64,000 nt of DNA, from NCBI RefSeq assembly GCF_030323025.1, contig NZ_CP097329.1, forward strand, positions 2,486,501 through 2,550,500, given 5' to 3'. Below, piece by piece: positions 26,911 to 35,929 of the stretch. The notes below the pieces were generated by a model. It searched no databases. It saw only the letters and a program-made list of their open reading frames with translations, and had not been told where the DNA came from. Each line of letters starts with the position of its first letter. Position 1 is the first letter of the stretch. A program made the translations under genes and the position numbers. The DNA is from Pseudanabaena mucicola str. Chao 1806 (GTDB lineage: Bacteria; Cyanobacteriota; Cyanobacteriia; Pseudanabaenales; Pseudanabaenaceae).

Positions 26911-28134
26911 TCAGAACTTAAATGGATTATAAATCACGCATGGGGTAAAGGCGTTTTCTAATAATTTGAAAGTAACTGGATTTAGCTTGGTAATCCATTG
27001 TTTATGAACGAGTTCAGAGATAGTATAAGTGCCATAAATCAAAGCAGATATACCTGTGATCGTTGCCCTAAAGTCGATCGCTATGTTTTGCACATCACTG
27101 TTATAGCGTTTGACTGCGAGGCTACCGCGATCGCTATCTACTCGAAAAATACTCTCATTCCAACTGCATTGAGGATCGCTAATGGCAAAGTTAAATGGCT
27201 CACAGGTGATCGGCAAACCGTTCAAAGCCTCAACAATATCTACAATCCTGATCATCCAAGGCTCTGTTATTGATGATTGTAACTTCCCTGCATTGTTGAG
27301 CCATGAATGTACATTTGCATTTAGCGGGACTGGCATTTTCAGGCTATGGATTTGATCGCGATGGCTAGCAAAAAATGCGAATAGGCGATCACGTGATGTT
27401 AAATCTGTCCAAAATATCGATGAAATTTCGATCTGGCGATCGCTCATGGATAAATTGCCACTGCTATCAATTCCATAAATCGCTAGGGCGACAGGTTGAT
27501 GCTCGCGCTTTAATACCACACAGAGCTTTTGGCGATGCAAATGCCACCATTGGTCATAGGTGAAATTGGTAATTGCTAAGCCGTGACTATGGGGCTTTAT
27601 TGTGTGCGAGCGCAGATTTTCGTAGAGAAAATTAGACAAAATATCTCTGACTTCAGTAGCGGGAAAGCGATCGCATGACCAATTATTTTGATTTGGCAGT
27701 TTTAAGTAATTGCTCAAGGACGCAATCGGAATCGTGATTTCATTAGTGGAGTTGGCGATTGCATAGCCCAGCGATTCATAAAAACTCTCTTTAAAGGGCG
27801 TAAGCATACTCACACAAATACCTTGCATTCGCATTTCTAAAAAGACACTTTTCATTAATGCTTTCACACAGCCACGATTGCGGTATTCAGGGTATGTCCA
27901 AACGCCACCGATGCCCCCCATTGACTTAATCACACCTCGAACTGACTGCTGAAAATGGAAACATTGCAGCGCCGCCACAATTTTGCCATCGATTTCGGCT
28001 GCCAATACATCATCAGGATTGATTGCGTTTAGGTGCGATCTCGGTAAATCCTGATTAGTCCATCGCGAATAGGCATACAAATCTCCCTTGAGTATTTCAA
28101 TACGTTCATTCTTATCAATCTTGCGAATTTTCAT
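26911..28134 (-). CDS. Eis-like GNAT acetyltransferase
   Basis: 407 residues from the ATG at 28134. An N-terminal GNAT domain (about 1-140) carries the acetyl-CoA loop in VWTYPEYRNRGCVKALMKSVF and ESFYESLGYAIANST. It is followed by a second, diverged GNAT-like region and a C-terminal domain resembling a sterol-carrier fold, the three-part plan of the Eis family. Family members acetylate amines such as aminoglycosides in some bacteria; the substrate here is unknown. The frame is open from a TTG two codons earlier that overlaps the xisI stop. Starting at the ATG leaves a gap of 2 bp, so translational coupling to xisI is likely. Confidence 0.82.
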   Translation of the reverse strand: MKIRKIDKNERIEILKGDLYAYSRWTNQDLPRSHLNAINPDDVLAAEIDGKIVAALQCFHFQQSVRGVIKSMGGIGGVWTYPEYRNRGCVKALMKSVFLEMRMQGICVSMLTPFKESFYESLGYAIANSTNEITIPIASLSNYLKLPNQNNWSCDRFPATEVRDILSNFLYENLRSHTIKPHSHGLAITNFTYDQWWHLHRQKLCVVLKREHQPVALAIYGIDSSGNLSMSDRQIEISSIFWTDLTSRDRLFAFFASHRDQIHSLKMPVPLNANVHSWLNNAGKLQSSITEPWMIRIVDIVEALNGLPITCEPFNFAISDPQCSWNESIFRVDSDRGSLAVKRYNSDVQNIAIDFRATITGISALIYGTYTISELVHKQWITKLNPVTFKLLENAFTPCVIYNPFKF

Positions 28135-28136
28135 GA

Positions 28137-28472
28137 TCAACTTACGGCATACTCCGTAAATTTACGCATGAAAGTAGAATAAAAACCGATGACAATATCT
28201 TGCTTTAGTACGCCTTGATTCACTAATTCTTCAGCAAAATCGATTTCCGTACCGTTGTATTGCAACCAGATTTTACCTTGTTTAATATCGAAGTGCAGGA
28301 TGCAACCATAAATACGATGATCGTTCTCCCAGCTAACATTAATAATTTGGTAATGATCATGCTCTACATCAAAAACTAGTTCGCGATCGACACCATTTCT
28401 TCTATAGTCATCATGGGCATATTCTTTGATTAATCGTTTCACAATTTCTCGGTATAGGTTTAATTTATCCAT
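28137..28472 (-). CDS. xisI: XisI-family protein
   Basis: 111 residues, the usual size. The family signatures DKLNLYREIVKRLI at the start, then VFDVEHDHYQIINVSWENDHRIYGCILHFDIKQGKIWLQYNGTE in the core and GVLKQDIVIGFYSTFMRKFTEYAV at the end are all present. XisI was named as a controlling factor for excision of the fdxN DNA element in heterocystous Anabaena, but XisH/XisI pairs are spread widely through cyanobacteria that have no such element, where their role is unknown. Its usual partner xisH lies directly upstream and is broken here. The reading frame of xisI itself is intact. Confidence 0.88.
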   Translation of the reverse strand: MDKLNLYREIVKRLIKEYAHDDYRRNGVDRELVFDVEHDHYQIINVSWENDHRIYGCILHFDIKQGKIWLQYNGTEIDFAEELVNQGVLKQDIVIGFYSTFMRKFTEYAVS

Positions 28473-28887
28473 TGAGATATCTCCTCTCTGTTTGGGTTGT
28501 AAATAATCAATTTTATGTTTTGGGTTTTAATAATTATTTGGATTAATTCCAGTATAAAAAATGTTTCATAAATAGTGTTGGAAAAAGCTAAATACATTAT
28601 GCGATCTGGCTCTTTTTGACTCAGGGCTGTGCGATAGTTAATAAATTGCCCTAGTGGTTTGTGAAATTCAGAAATTGCTGAGCCACTAATAAATCTCTTA
28701 ACTTCAACTGCAATTTTTTTCTCCTTTTCTTTCTGCGGTAATTAATTTTTCTGCCCCTAAATCAATATATATCAATATATATTTCAACTCCACCAAAGTC
28801 TAAATACATGGGATCATGAGTAATTTTTCATCCTTCTTTCTCTAATCCAATTTTGAGCGTATTATGAAAAATATCTTTGGCTGGTAT
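28460..28887 (-). pseudogene. xisH: Decayed xisH
   Basis: Minus-strand pieces in three frames spell the XisH protein from PAKDIFHNTLK through GAEKLITAERKGE and IAVEVKRFISGSAIS to the C terminus NREEISQWIN. Four lesions are seen. The start codon is ATA in place of ATG at 28885-28887. A TGA interrupts the EKEG-KITHDP segment. A 10-bp tandem duplication (ATATATTGAT twice) shifts the frame within VEIYID. A run of seven A bases shifts it again before IAVEVK. The last codons overlap the start of xisI by 13 bp, as in intact xisH-xisI pairs. XisH has a restriction-nuclease-like core in the family. Confidence 0.85.
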
Positions 28888-29017
28888 ATAGCTAGAGAAA
28901 CAATAATTTTTTTGGAAATGGCTAGAGGTTTTCTCGCAGTTTAACGACTAATACTGAAGTATTTGTGATTTCATCCTGTGAACGGGGTATTGTTTTAGCT
29001 CTGTGATCGCAACTTGG

Positions 29018-29023
29018 TACAAT
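29018..29023 (+). promoter_or_regulatory. Putative -10 element of the psbEFLJ operon
   Basis: TACAAT lies 55 bp upstream of the psbE ATG in an A/T-rich leader. No strong -35 hexamer is seen. The leader to the gene contains AGAGGACTG as the ribosome-binding site. Confidence 0.4.
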
Positions 29024-29078
29024 AGTAAATTATTATTTAAAATAAAGATTTTAGACATTACACATTTAGAGGACTGTT

Positions 29079-29324
29079 ATGGCAGGTACTACTGGAGAGC
29101 GCCCATTTTCCGACATTATTACCAGCGTTCGTTATTGGCTAATCCATAGCCTTACCATTCCTGCACTGTTTTTAGCAGGCTGGTTGTTTGTAAGCACAGG
29201 TCTGGCATATGACGTATTTGGCACACCCCGCCCTAACGAGTACTACTCTCAAGAACGTCAAACTGCTCCAATTGTGAACGAGCGTTACAATGTTGACGCT
29301 GAGATTTCCGCAACTGGGAAATAA
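29079..29324 (+). CDS. psbE: Cytochrome b559 alpha subunit
   Basis: 81 residues, the standard length. PsbE and PsbF each give one His ligand to the haem of cytochrome b559 in the photosystem II core. The haem ligand is H23 in [19 protein letters not shown], within the single transmembrane helix. The conserved [10 protein letters not shown] and the C-terminal [10 protein letters not shown] segment follow. It is the first gene of the psbE-psbF-psbL-psbJ cluster. The rubredoxin (rubA) and ycf48 genes that often precede this operon in cyanobacteria are not here; xisI and the xisH remnant lie upstream on the other strand. Confidence 0.98.
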   Translation: MAGTTGERPFSDIITSVRYWLIHSLTIPALFLAGWLFVSTGLAYDVFGTPRPNEYYSQERQTAPIVNERYNVDAEISATGK

Positions 29325-29411
29325 CTCTGAATAATTTCTATACTAAATATTGTAAAACTCAGTTCATTCTGTTTATCGCGTTAAACCACTGCAAAACTTT
29401 ACTCACTTACT

Positions 29412-29546
29412 ATGGCAAGCAATAATCCTAACCAACCCGTTCAATATCCTGTATTCACCTTCCGTTGGCTAGCAGTTCACGGTTTGGGCGTTCCTACCGT
29501 GTTTTTTATTGGCGCGATCGCAGCAATGCAATTCATTAGCCGCTAG
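29412..29546 (+). CDS. psbF: Cytochrome b559 beta subunit
   Basis: 44 residues, found by translating the gap after psbE. A short polar N terminus ([19 protein letters not shown]) leads into one transmembrane helix with the haem ligand H23 in [21 protein letters not shown]. It pairs with PsbE to hold the haem of cytochrome b559. The ATG is 87 bp after the psbE stop, with no terminator between them. Confidence 0.97.
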   Translation: MASNNPNQPVQYPVFTFRWLAVHGLGVPTVFFIGAIAAMQFISR

Positions 29547-29601
29547 TTATTATTCATTCCAGACGTGATCTAGAAACAAAATACAAGAAAACTATTTACT
29601 T

Positions 29602-29718
29602 ATGGCTCCTAAAAATCCAAATAGCCAACCTGTAGAGTTGAATCGTACTTCTCTCTTCTTGGGACTATTACTCATTTTCGTAACTGTTTTGCTATTTTCC
29701 AGCTACTTCTTCAACTAA
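29602..29718 (+). CDS. psbL: Photosystem II protein L
   Basis: 38 residues with the invariant pattern [20 protein letters not shown], then a membrane helix ending SSYFFN. PsbL lies at the photosystem II dimer interface and stabilises QA function. It is placed between psbF and psbJ as in all cyanobacteria and plastids. Confidence 0.97.
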   Translation: MAPKNPNSQPVELNRTSLFLGLLLIFVTVLLFSSYFFN

Positions 29719-29827
29719 GTACCTAAATTTTTGTAGATGAAGAAAGCTTTTGCTTAGACAGATGCGCCGCATCTATGCAATTTTTTAATTCTTTTCATAA
29801 AATTATTTTCTCTGGAGGTCTCAATTC

Positions 29828-29947
29828 ATGTTTAAAGATGGACGCATTCCACTTTGGTTAGTAGCTACTGTTGCTGGTACTGGTGTACTAGTTGTTGTAG
29901 GTCTATTCTTTTATGGTTCCTACGTTGGTTTAGGATCTGCAACCTAA
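29828..29947 (+). CDS. psbJ: Photosystem II protein J
   Basis: 39 residues: [18 protein letters not shown], a single membrane helix, ending [12 protein letters not shown]. PsbJ is needed for photosystem II assembly and for QB-side electron flow. TGGAGGTC precedes the start. It is the last gene of the operon and a strong terminator starts right behind it. Confidence 0.97.
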   Translation: MFKDGRIPLWLVATVAGTGVLVVVGLFFYGSYVGLGSAT

Positions 29948-29999
29948 GTTTCCATAAAAAAGAGGGTTCGCATTGCGAACCCTCTTTTTTATGGAAACT
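29947..29999 (+). terminator. psbEFLJ operon terminator
   Basis: A perfect 24-bp stem runs from 29947-29970 with 29976-29999, with the loop CATTG and A-run and T-run in the arms. It is one of the strongest terminators in the window. Confidence 0.9.
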
Positions 30000-30167
30000 A
30001 GCTTTATTTTTGGTGCGATAACTACCTTTAACCCCTTCTAAGTCGATAATTGCAAGGGCTAAAATCTCTACATTTTTAACATCAATTACCCAATATTCTT
30101 TACCCAAATCTTCATACATCAAGCATTTTTTAACGATATCGTCAGCCCAAGAGCTATTTGCGATATT
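29998..30167 (-). pseudogene. Remnant of a Uma2-family (PD-(D/E)XK-type) protein
   Basis: The minus strand reads IANSSWADDIVKKCLMYEDL then GKEYWVIDVKNVEIL without a start codon. This matches the core of Uma2/DUF820 proteins (EIANTTLADD..KKxLYxxLGVxEYWVVD), which have a nuclease-like fold. The N-terminal part with the preceding Glu is missing; the sds gene begins directly upstream on the same strand. The C-terminal part runs into the psbJ terminator. It looks like a fragment left after a deletion. Confidence 0.6.
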
Positions 30168-30168
30168 T

Positions 30169-31152
30169 TTAATACAACCGATCTAAAACGTAGTTAGTTA
30201 AGCCAATGAGGGACTGTTTGGGCGCAGAAGATGGCAGCCACTCGATCGCAGTTAAAGCAGACTTAACATGGCTCTTAGCTAATTCCCGCGATCGCGAAAT
30301 GCCTTCACTGCTGTAGACAAGCTCTAAAGCTTTATCAAGATCACCCACTTCACTAAACTCACGCTCGATTAAACCACGCAATTGCGGATGCTCCTCTAGG
30401 GCAAATAGGACTGGTGCGGTCAAATTACCTTGCTTGAGATCGGAGCCTGCGGGTTTACCCAAAGTCTCTGTGGAACTGGTGAAATCAAGGATGTCATCGA
30501 CCACTTGGAATGCGATGCCAAAATGCTTACCAAAGTTAAATAATTGCTCAGCCTGTACTTGACTAACACCACTTAATACCCCTGCCGCCTTGACACTACC
30601 TGCCATTAGCGAAGCAGTCTTATAAAAACTCTTTTCTAAATAGTCCTCAAAGGTCAAGCTACTATCAAAAGATGTCAGACTCTGACGAATTTCACCTTCG
30701 GCAAAATCAGTAATCACTTTAGACAATAGCTTAACGACTTCGAGATGATCTAAATTTGCTAAATACCAAGATGCTTGGGCGAAGAGAAAATCTCCTGCAA
30801 GTACAGCAATGCGATTGCCAAAGCTATTGTTTACTGTTGGCATCCCGCGTCTTATTTCGGCGGAGTCGATCACATCGTCATGTACCAAACTTGCTGTATG
30901 GATCATTTCAGTGATTTCAGCGAGGCGGCGATGGCGTGCGGTAATATCACGATCACTCATTGTCGCCCGTGAAGCCAATAAGACTAAGGCAGGGCGCATA
31001 CTCTTGCCCTTAACTTCAAATAGGTGTTCCGCAGCAGCGTAGAGAATAGGATGTCTTGCGCCTACCAACTGCTTCAGGTTATCCGTGAGAGTACGCAAGT
31101 CATCCTTGACTGGTGCAAAAAGTTCGGTGACAGAAGTAGTTGGAAGACTCAT
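30169..31152 (-). CDS. sds: Solanesyl (all-trans polyprenyl) diphosphate synthase
   Basis: 327 residues. The two Asp-rich motifs of trans-prenyltransferases are present: DDVID at 92-96 in LVHDDVIDSAEIRRG and DDILD at 219-223 in FQVVDDILDF. Between them lie GDFLFAQASW and KTASLM. The enzyme extends farnesyl or geranylgeranyl diphosphate with isopentenyl diphosphate to give the C45-type side chain of plastoquinone. The small residue pattern before the first Asp motif (Ile-His-Thr-Ala-Ser) fits long-chain rather than C20 products. It diverges from rpaA across 317 bp in which no motif was recognised. Confidence 0.9.
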   Translation of the reverse strand: MSLPTTSVTELFAPVKDDLRTLTDNLKQLVGARHPILYAAAEHLFEVKGKSMRPALVLLASRATMSDRDITARHRRLAEITEMIHTASLVHDDVIDSAEIRRGMPTVNNSFGNRIAVLAGDFLFAQASWYLANLDHLEVVKLLSKVITDFAEGEIRQSLTSFDSSLTFEDYLEKSFYKTASLMAGSVKAAGVLSGVSQVQAEQLFNFGKHFGIAFQVVDDILDFTSSTETLGKPAGSDLKQGNLTAPVLFALEEHPQLRGLIEREFSEVGDLDKALELVYSSEGISRSRELAKSHVKSALTAIEWLPSSAPKQSLIGLTNYVLDRLY

Positions 31153-31469
31153 GCGAATAAACCAGTTTTATATCAATTTTTACATATCTTCATATATTGT
31201 AAGAGTAATGTTGTAAGAGTTAAAGATAAACTCGGGATGTTTTGTTAATGATTATGGTATCGATGCCTATAAATAGCTGATAATCTGTACCTACTATTCC
31301 TTTAGCCAGAAATTTTTTCAGTGATCGACATAAGTTCAAGAAAGCAGTAATTCCCCTAAGTTTTACTAGTAATATCTGATGTTTATGGGCTAGCTTTACT
31401 GAAAATTGCTATAGGATATATTATGTAACAAATTGTATTAATCCAATCATATAGATGGAACTTTGACTA

Positions 31470-32219
31470 ATGATGCCTAGGCTGCTCTTGATCGATGATG
31501 ATCCCATAATCTCTGAAATGGTCACGCTCAACCTCGAAAATGCTGGATATCAAGTCACTCAAGCGAGTGATGGCATTAAAGGGCAAGCACTTGCCATTCA
31601 GTTGATGCCAGACATGATCATCCTTGACTTGATGTTACCAAGGGTTGATGGTTTTACAGTTTGCCAAAGACTACGTCGCGATGAACGCACCAGAGAAATT
31701 CCTGTGATGATGCTCACGGCTATGGGGCAGACTCAGGATAAGGTAGAAGGTTTTAATGCGGGGGCTGATGACTATCTAACCAAACCATTTGAGCTTGAAG
31801 AAATGCTTGCAAGAGTACGTGCTTTGTTGCGGCGTACTAACCGAATTATTGATACAGCAAAACATGGTGAGATCTTAATTTTTGGCTCTTTAACCCTTGT
31901 ACCTGAACGTTTTGAGGCGATCTGGTTTAACAAAACTGTGAAGCTGACACATCTAGAATTTGAGCTATTGCATTGCCTGTTGCAACGTCATGGTCAGACG
32001 GTATCACCAAGTGAAATTCTCAAAGAGGTGTGGGGCTATGAGCCTGATGATGACATTGAGACGATCCGCGTGCATATTCGCCATTTACGTACCAAACTTG
32101 AACCTGACCCCCGTCATCCGAAATATATCAAAACTGTTTATGGTGCGGGTTATTGTTTAGAGCTGCCCCATGACAATGACAACGAAAATCAAGAAGAAGA
32201 AGTGATCGCTGAAGAGTAA
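31470..32219 (+). CDS. rpaA: Response regulator RpaA
   Basis: 249 residues. The receiver domain has the phospho-acceptor D53 ([13 protein letters not shown]) with acidic pocket D10-D11 and K105. The C-terminal OmpR/PhoB-type winged helix follows from about 135. The sequence agrees closely with cyanobacterial RpaA through [13 protein letters not shown] and [17 protein letters not shown] in the receiver and [26 protein letters not shown] and [15 protein letters not shown] in the DNA-binding part. RpaA receives the clock output from SasA and switches genes between day and night programmes, including glycogen metabolism. Start could be this ATG or the next codon. A terminator follows, then glgA. 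Confidence 0.95.
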   Translation: MMPRLLLIDDDPIISEMVTLNLENAGYQVTQASDGIKGQALAIQLMPDMIILDLMLPRVDGFTVCQRLRRDERTREIPVMMLTAMGQTQDKVEGFNAGADDYLTKPFELEEMLARVRALLRRTNRIIDTAKHGEILIFGSLTLVPERFEAIWFNKTVKLTHLEFELLHCLLQRHGQTVSPSEILKEVWGYEPDDDIETIRVHIRHLRTKLEPDPRHPKYIKTVYGAGYCLELPHDNDNENQEEEVIAEE

Positions 32220-32602
32220 AAAATAAAACCTGCTTTGCAGGTTTTATTTTTTATTAAGCCACTTATAACGTTTACCAATCTGGTGAAGTACAGGCTTGTC
32301 TCCCCGCCTTTGGAGGGGAAACAAACCTATCTGCCTCGCTTGCTTAAAAAACGCTATATCAAAATCACTACTTTAGCGATCAAGCTATGCCTCCTCAAAA
32401 AATTGCAAGGCGGTGTTTCTTCCCGCATCAAGAGACACTTGTAAAAATTACTGATAGCGATCGCGCTATGCCTAATAAAAAAGTAAAACCTCAAAACGGG
32501 TTCCCTTTTTTATTAGGCACTTATCAAAAAATTACTGCTGTAGCGATCGCGCTATGCCTGAAAATAATTTAGATAGCCTGAAATACGAGTAATGATCAAC
32601 GA
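32220..32602. other. rpaA-glgA intergenic region with a terminator and a triplicated repeat
   Basis: A stem at 32221-32233 with 32237-32249 ends rpaA. After it a unit of about 33 bp (AAAAATTACTG, then TAGCGATCGCGCTATGCCT) occurs three times, near 32358, 32444 and 32526. The second and third are close copies centred on HIP1; the first is diverged. A hairpin with TGCCTAATAAAAAAG and its complement lies between the second and third. No gene is supported. Confidence 0.65.
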
Positions 32603-33979
32603 ATGAAAATTTTATTTGCGGCGGCTGAAGTTGCTCCTCTTGCAAAAGTTGGTGGCATGGCAGACGTAGTGGGCGCACTACCCCCCATTCTCAGAAAGAT
32701 GGGGCATGATGTGCGAATTATCATGCCTTACTACGGCGTAGTTCCAGACAAGCTCAAGTCAAATCCTGAATGGATCTGGAAAGGCTATGCCATGTTTCAG
32801 GAATTTGATGTTTTTCAGACAGTTTTGCCTGGGACAGATGTCCCCCTGTACTTATTGGGGCATGGCTCCTTTATTCCTGCCCGCATTTATGGTGGTGAAG
32901 ATGAAGATTGGCGATTCACCATGTTTGCTAATGCCGTTGCTGAATTTGCTTGGAACTATTGGAAACCTAACCTCATTCACTGCCATGATTGGCACACAGG
33001 TATGATCCCCGTATGGATGCACCAAATCTCAGACATTGGCACTGTATTCACAATTCATAACTTGGCTTATCAAGGTCCTTGGCGTTGGTATCTAGATCGG
33101 ATTACATGGACTCCTTGGTACATGGATGCTCATAACACTATGGCAGCAGGAATTAAATATGCTGATCGCGTTAATACTGTTTCCCCGACCTATGCCCAGC
33201 AAATTTGTACGTCAGGCTATGGCGAAGGATTAGAAGGAATACTTTCTTTTCTCAGACCTTGGGGTATTTTGAATGGCGTGGATACGGAGGTCGAAAATCC
33301 CGCGACCGATCCTTCCATAGTCCAAAACTATTCTGTAGATACCATTGAAGACCGCATCACCAATAAAATCGCCTTGCAAAAAGAATTAGGACTAGCCGTT
33401 AATCCTAGTACTTTCTTAATTGGCATGGTTGGTCGCTTAGTGGAGCAGAAAGGTATTGACCTATTACTGCAAATCCTAGAGCGTTACATGGCTTATACCG
33501 ATGCCCAATTTGTGGTTTTAGGTACAGGTGAGCGTTATTACGAATCACAACTCTGGCAAATAGCAGCTCATTACCCTGGACGTATGTCGGCGCAAATTTT
33601 ATTTAATTCTGCGCTATCTCATCGAGTATACGCAGGGTCGGACGCTTTCTTGATGCCGAGTCGCTTTGAACCCTGTGGCATTAGTCAACTGATTGCTTTA
33701 CGTTACGGTTCTGTGCCAATTGTGCGGCGTACAGGTGGGCTAGTGGACACTGTTTCCTTCCATGATCCAGTCAATCAGACTGGTACTGGTTTTAGTTTTG
33801 ATCGGTATGAGCCACTTGATATGTATACCTGTATGGTACGTGCATGGGAAAGCTATCGTTATAGCGATGCTTGGCGCCTGCTACAAAAACGCGGCATGAG
33901 TTGTAACTTCAGTTGGGAAACTTCAGCCGAAAAATACATCCAGTTGTATCGTTCCATTCCTGGGCTATACAACGTTTAA
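32603..33979 (+). CDS. glgA: Glycogen synthase (ADP-glucose type)
   Basis: 458 residues, GT5 family. The N-terminal ADP-glucose loop is [13 protein letters not shown] at 15-27, the HCHDWHTG segment lies in the first Rossmann domain, and the C-terminal catalytic region has [32 protein letters not shown] with the conserved Glu and the GGL turn. It adds glucose from ADP-glucose to the non-reducing ends of glycogen. Cyanobacteria often have two GlgA forms; this is nearest GlgA1 in its motifs, but that is a judgement by eye. The branching enzyme glgB lies 20 kb downstream. A terminator follows at 33989-34019. Confidence 0.95.
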   Translation: MKILFAAAEVAPLAKVGGMADVVGALPPILRKMGHDVRIIMPYYGVVPDKLKSNPEWIWKGYAMFQEFDVFQTVLPGTDVPLYLLGHGSFIPARIYGGEDEDWRFTMFANAVAEFAWNYWKPNLIHCHDWHTGMIPVWMHQISDIGTVFTIHNLAYQGPWRWYLDRITWTPWYMDAHNTMAAGIKYADRVNTVSPTYAQQICTSGYGEGLEGILSFLRPWGILNGVDTEVENPATDPSIVQNYSVDTIEDRITNKIALQKELGLAVNPSTFLIGMVGRLVEQKGIDLLLQILERYMAYTDAQFVVLGTGERYYESQLWQIAAHYPGRMSAQILFNSALSHRVYAGSDAFLMPSRFEPCGISQLIALRYGSVPIVRRTGGLVDTVSFHDPVNQTGTGFSFDRYEPLDMYTCMVRAWESYRYSDAWRLLQKRGMSCNFSWETSAEKYIQLYRSIPGLYNV

Positions 33980-33988
33980 ACGCTGATC

Positions 33989-34019
33989 AACAAAAGGGGG
34001 GCTACATCCCCCTTTTGTT
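33989..34019 (+). terminator. glgA terminator
   Basis: A 12-bp stem (AACAAAAGGGGG with CCCCCTTTTGTT) with a 7-nt loop and a T-run begins 9 bp after the glgA stop. Confidence 0.8.
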
Positions 34020-34085
34020 TAGAAACTTGCCAAATCTTTAAAGCACTGTAAAAATCACATCTAATCGACCATTCAGTCCCCATTG

Positions 34086-34994
34086 ATGATGCGCCAGTTT
34101 CCCATTATCCTAATTCCACCAGAAGTGCAGCGCATTGCTCAGTCTAAGCCTCCAGCTCCTGAGTTTAATATTGATATTCCTAGTGTGCCTTCTTTTCGTC
34201 AACCGAAACCCATTCATATTCAAGAGGCGTTGGGTTTGACTATTGGCTTAGTGGTAGTAGTGGCGATCTTGACTCAGGTGAACAAGATATTTGGGCTGGT
34301 CTTGCTGATTGTGGGGATAGTGGTGATTTTCCTGCGGGTTCGGTATCAGTTTCAGACTTATAAAAAGCGCTATAAAAAACATCAGGATACCCTTCAACAT
34401 TACTTAGCTAAGTTTGAAGCTTATTCCCATCAAGAAATTAAGTATCAGCGAGAGTTAGCGCTCGCCCATGCTCCAGACCGAATAATGGAGTTTCGCCATC
34501 AACAATATCATGACTTTTTTGCGAAAGTATTGACAAGTGGGGAAGCGATCGCTATTAGGGACTGTGCTAATCCCTTTGGCAAAAATCAACCAACAGATGA
34601 GCAAGCGATTGAGGGCGTTGTTTACTATTTTGGGATTACCCTTCAGCAATATGTAACGGGAACCCTCTATCAATGCGTAAAGTTATTTATTCCCAGTATT
34701 AATTATGACTGGTCGCCTGCATTGGTATATGTTGACCATACGCTAAATTTACACATTGCGATCGAAATTAGCATCCCCTCAGATAATGCGGCTATTATCA
34801 TGCGCGATGATCTAGCTGAGAGGTTTTTAGTGGATTCTGGCTGGATTATTATCAAGTTTGCCCAAGAGCAAATTTTGCAAAGTTCGATGGAATGTTGTAA
34901 GGAATTTGCGAAGTTACTTGACCGTCTTAGCTTAGATCCCCATATATTAACTAGGTTTGCTGATACTCCTGATTTATTAATGGTTAAACGCTAG
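34086..34994 (+). CDS. Unknown membrane protein with a nuclease-fold-like C terminus
   Basis: 302 residues. Two adjacent hydrophobic segments (about 50-83) form a membrane hairpin after a Pro-rich N terminus. A basic coiled coil (residues 85-140) follows. The C-terminal part (about 150-295) contains SPALVYVDHTLNLHIAIEISI, then RDDLAERFLVDSGWIIIKFAQEQI, an order of strand with Asp, strand with Glu, helix and strand that resembles DUF559-like PD-(D/E)XK proteins; the catalytic Lys is not evident. I do not assign a function. Several start codons lie in a row (TTG, ATG, ATG); I use the first ATG. Confidence 0.6.
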   Translation: MMRQFPIILIPPEVQRIAQSKPPAPEFNIDIPSVPSFRQPKPIHIQEALGLTIGLVVVVAILTQVNKIFGLVLLIVGIVVIFLRVRYQFQTYKKRYKKHQDTLQHYLAKFEAYSHQEIKYQRELALAHAPDRIMEFRHQQYHDFFAKVLTSGEAIAIRDCANPFGKNQPTDEQAIEGVVYYFGITLQQYVTGTLYQCVKLFIPSINYDWSPALVYVDHTLNLHIAIEISIPSDNAAIIMRDDLAERFLVDSGWIIIKFAQEQILQSSMECCKEFAKLLDRLSLDPHILTRFADTPDLLMVKR

Positions 34995-35013
34995 GGAAAT
35001 AGCTACGAATTAA

Positions 35014-35094
35014 GGTAGTCATGCAATGTAATTGAGTTGTAGGCGCTTCGTGCCTGCAACTCAATTACTAAAAAAATTACTTTGCAGCACTACC
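35014..35094. mobile_element. MITE-like repeat family 1, copy D
   Basis: 81 bp from GGTAGTCATGCAATG to TTGCAGCACTACC. Its central palindrome has changed to GTTGTAGGCGC, TTCG, TGCCTGCAAC, with compensating base changes on both arms. No clear target duplication remains. Confidence 0.8.
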
Positions 35095-35294
35095 CAGCTT
35101 GCTTGAAAAACGCTACAAGTATAAACATTTGAATGTGTAGCGAAACCATACACTCAAACATGCTTTCAAATATGGGGAATGATAACAATCGCTACAGCGA
35201 TCGCGGGATGAGTCGATTTATGGTATGCAAATGCTAGAATCAGCTACCAAAGGCTGATAAGGCTTTGTTTTGTAGGTATGTGAGGAGTCTGCCC

Positions 35295-35717
35295 ATGAAT
35301 GCTGCCGAACAAGCTAGAAATGTTGACATCGCAACTAAAATCGCTACGGTTGTTAATTTGTTTAAAACCATTTATCCTGCGGCTCGTTCTGATCTCAAAC
35401 CTTGGATTAACAATTCAGATACTCGCAGATTGCTTGATCCTGATTCGATTGATTTGGGGTTTCATTTCCCTGGGGTAAGTTGGCGGCTCAGAGTAAGGAG
35501 CATTCTCTTTCAAATCCGCCTATATGAAGACCCTGTGGAAGGAGATCTGCGAGCGATCGGTATTGAGGCAAGTGGGCATGATTACAAGGGCGAACGTTGG
35601 CGATTCTCAACGGTGGAGAATTGGAAATTTTTTGGGGATACTTTGCCGAAGGATGATGGAGCTGAAAATCTGCGTGAGTTCTGCCGCCAAACCTTAGAGG
35701 TTTTCAATCGTAAATGA
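35295..35717 (+). CDS. Small soluble protein of unknown function
   Basis: 140 residues from an ATG with GAGGAG 7 nt upstream. It was not recognised. The N-terminal third is helical and the middle has alternating beta strands (IDLGFHFPGVSWRLRVRS, then ILFQIRLYED). It ends with a helix (AENLREFCRQTLEVFNRK). Trp and Arg are common and there is no signal peptide. The phrase WRFSTVENWKFFGDTLPKDD suggests a conserved core. The frame is well supported by codon use and the ribosome site. No linked operon partner is seen. Confidence 0.6.
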   Translation: MNAAEQARNVDIATKIATVVNLFKTIYPAARSDLKPWINNSDTRRLLDPDSIDLGFHFPGVSWRLRVRSILFQIRLYEDPVEGDLRAIGIEASGHDYKGERWRFSTVENWKFFGDTLPKDDGAENLREFCRQTLEVFNRK

Positions 35718-35929
35718 TTTGCACGACTACCACTTGTTTAGGACTACCAATACCAAAGAAACCGTAATTCGCATTCCCCGAATACAATCCCTACCGCCCA
35801 TAATCTGCGGATTGAACGTAATGCGATCCAATGGCTTTTACATACATTCCTTACATTCCTTAGAGACCTTGCGATTAATTAAAGTACCTGCGACTTTGCT
35901 CAGCTAACTTTGGCTGAGCGAAGTCGCAG

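Noticed and set aside
28137-28887. xisH-xisI as evidence of an fdxN-type excision element
   Set aside because: There is no xisF recombinase and no split nif gene; the pair is common without such an element.
29865-30122. Minus-strand frame that covers psbJ and its terminator
   Set aside because: Only the first part (Uma2-like) has meaning; the rest reads through the psbJ terminator and gene antisense.
35719-35907. 62-codon frame after the small soluble protein
   Set aside because: No ribosome site, unusual composition and no conserved look.
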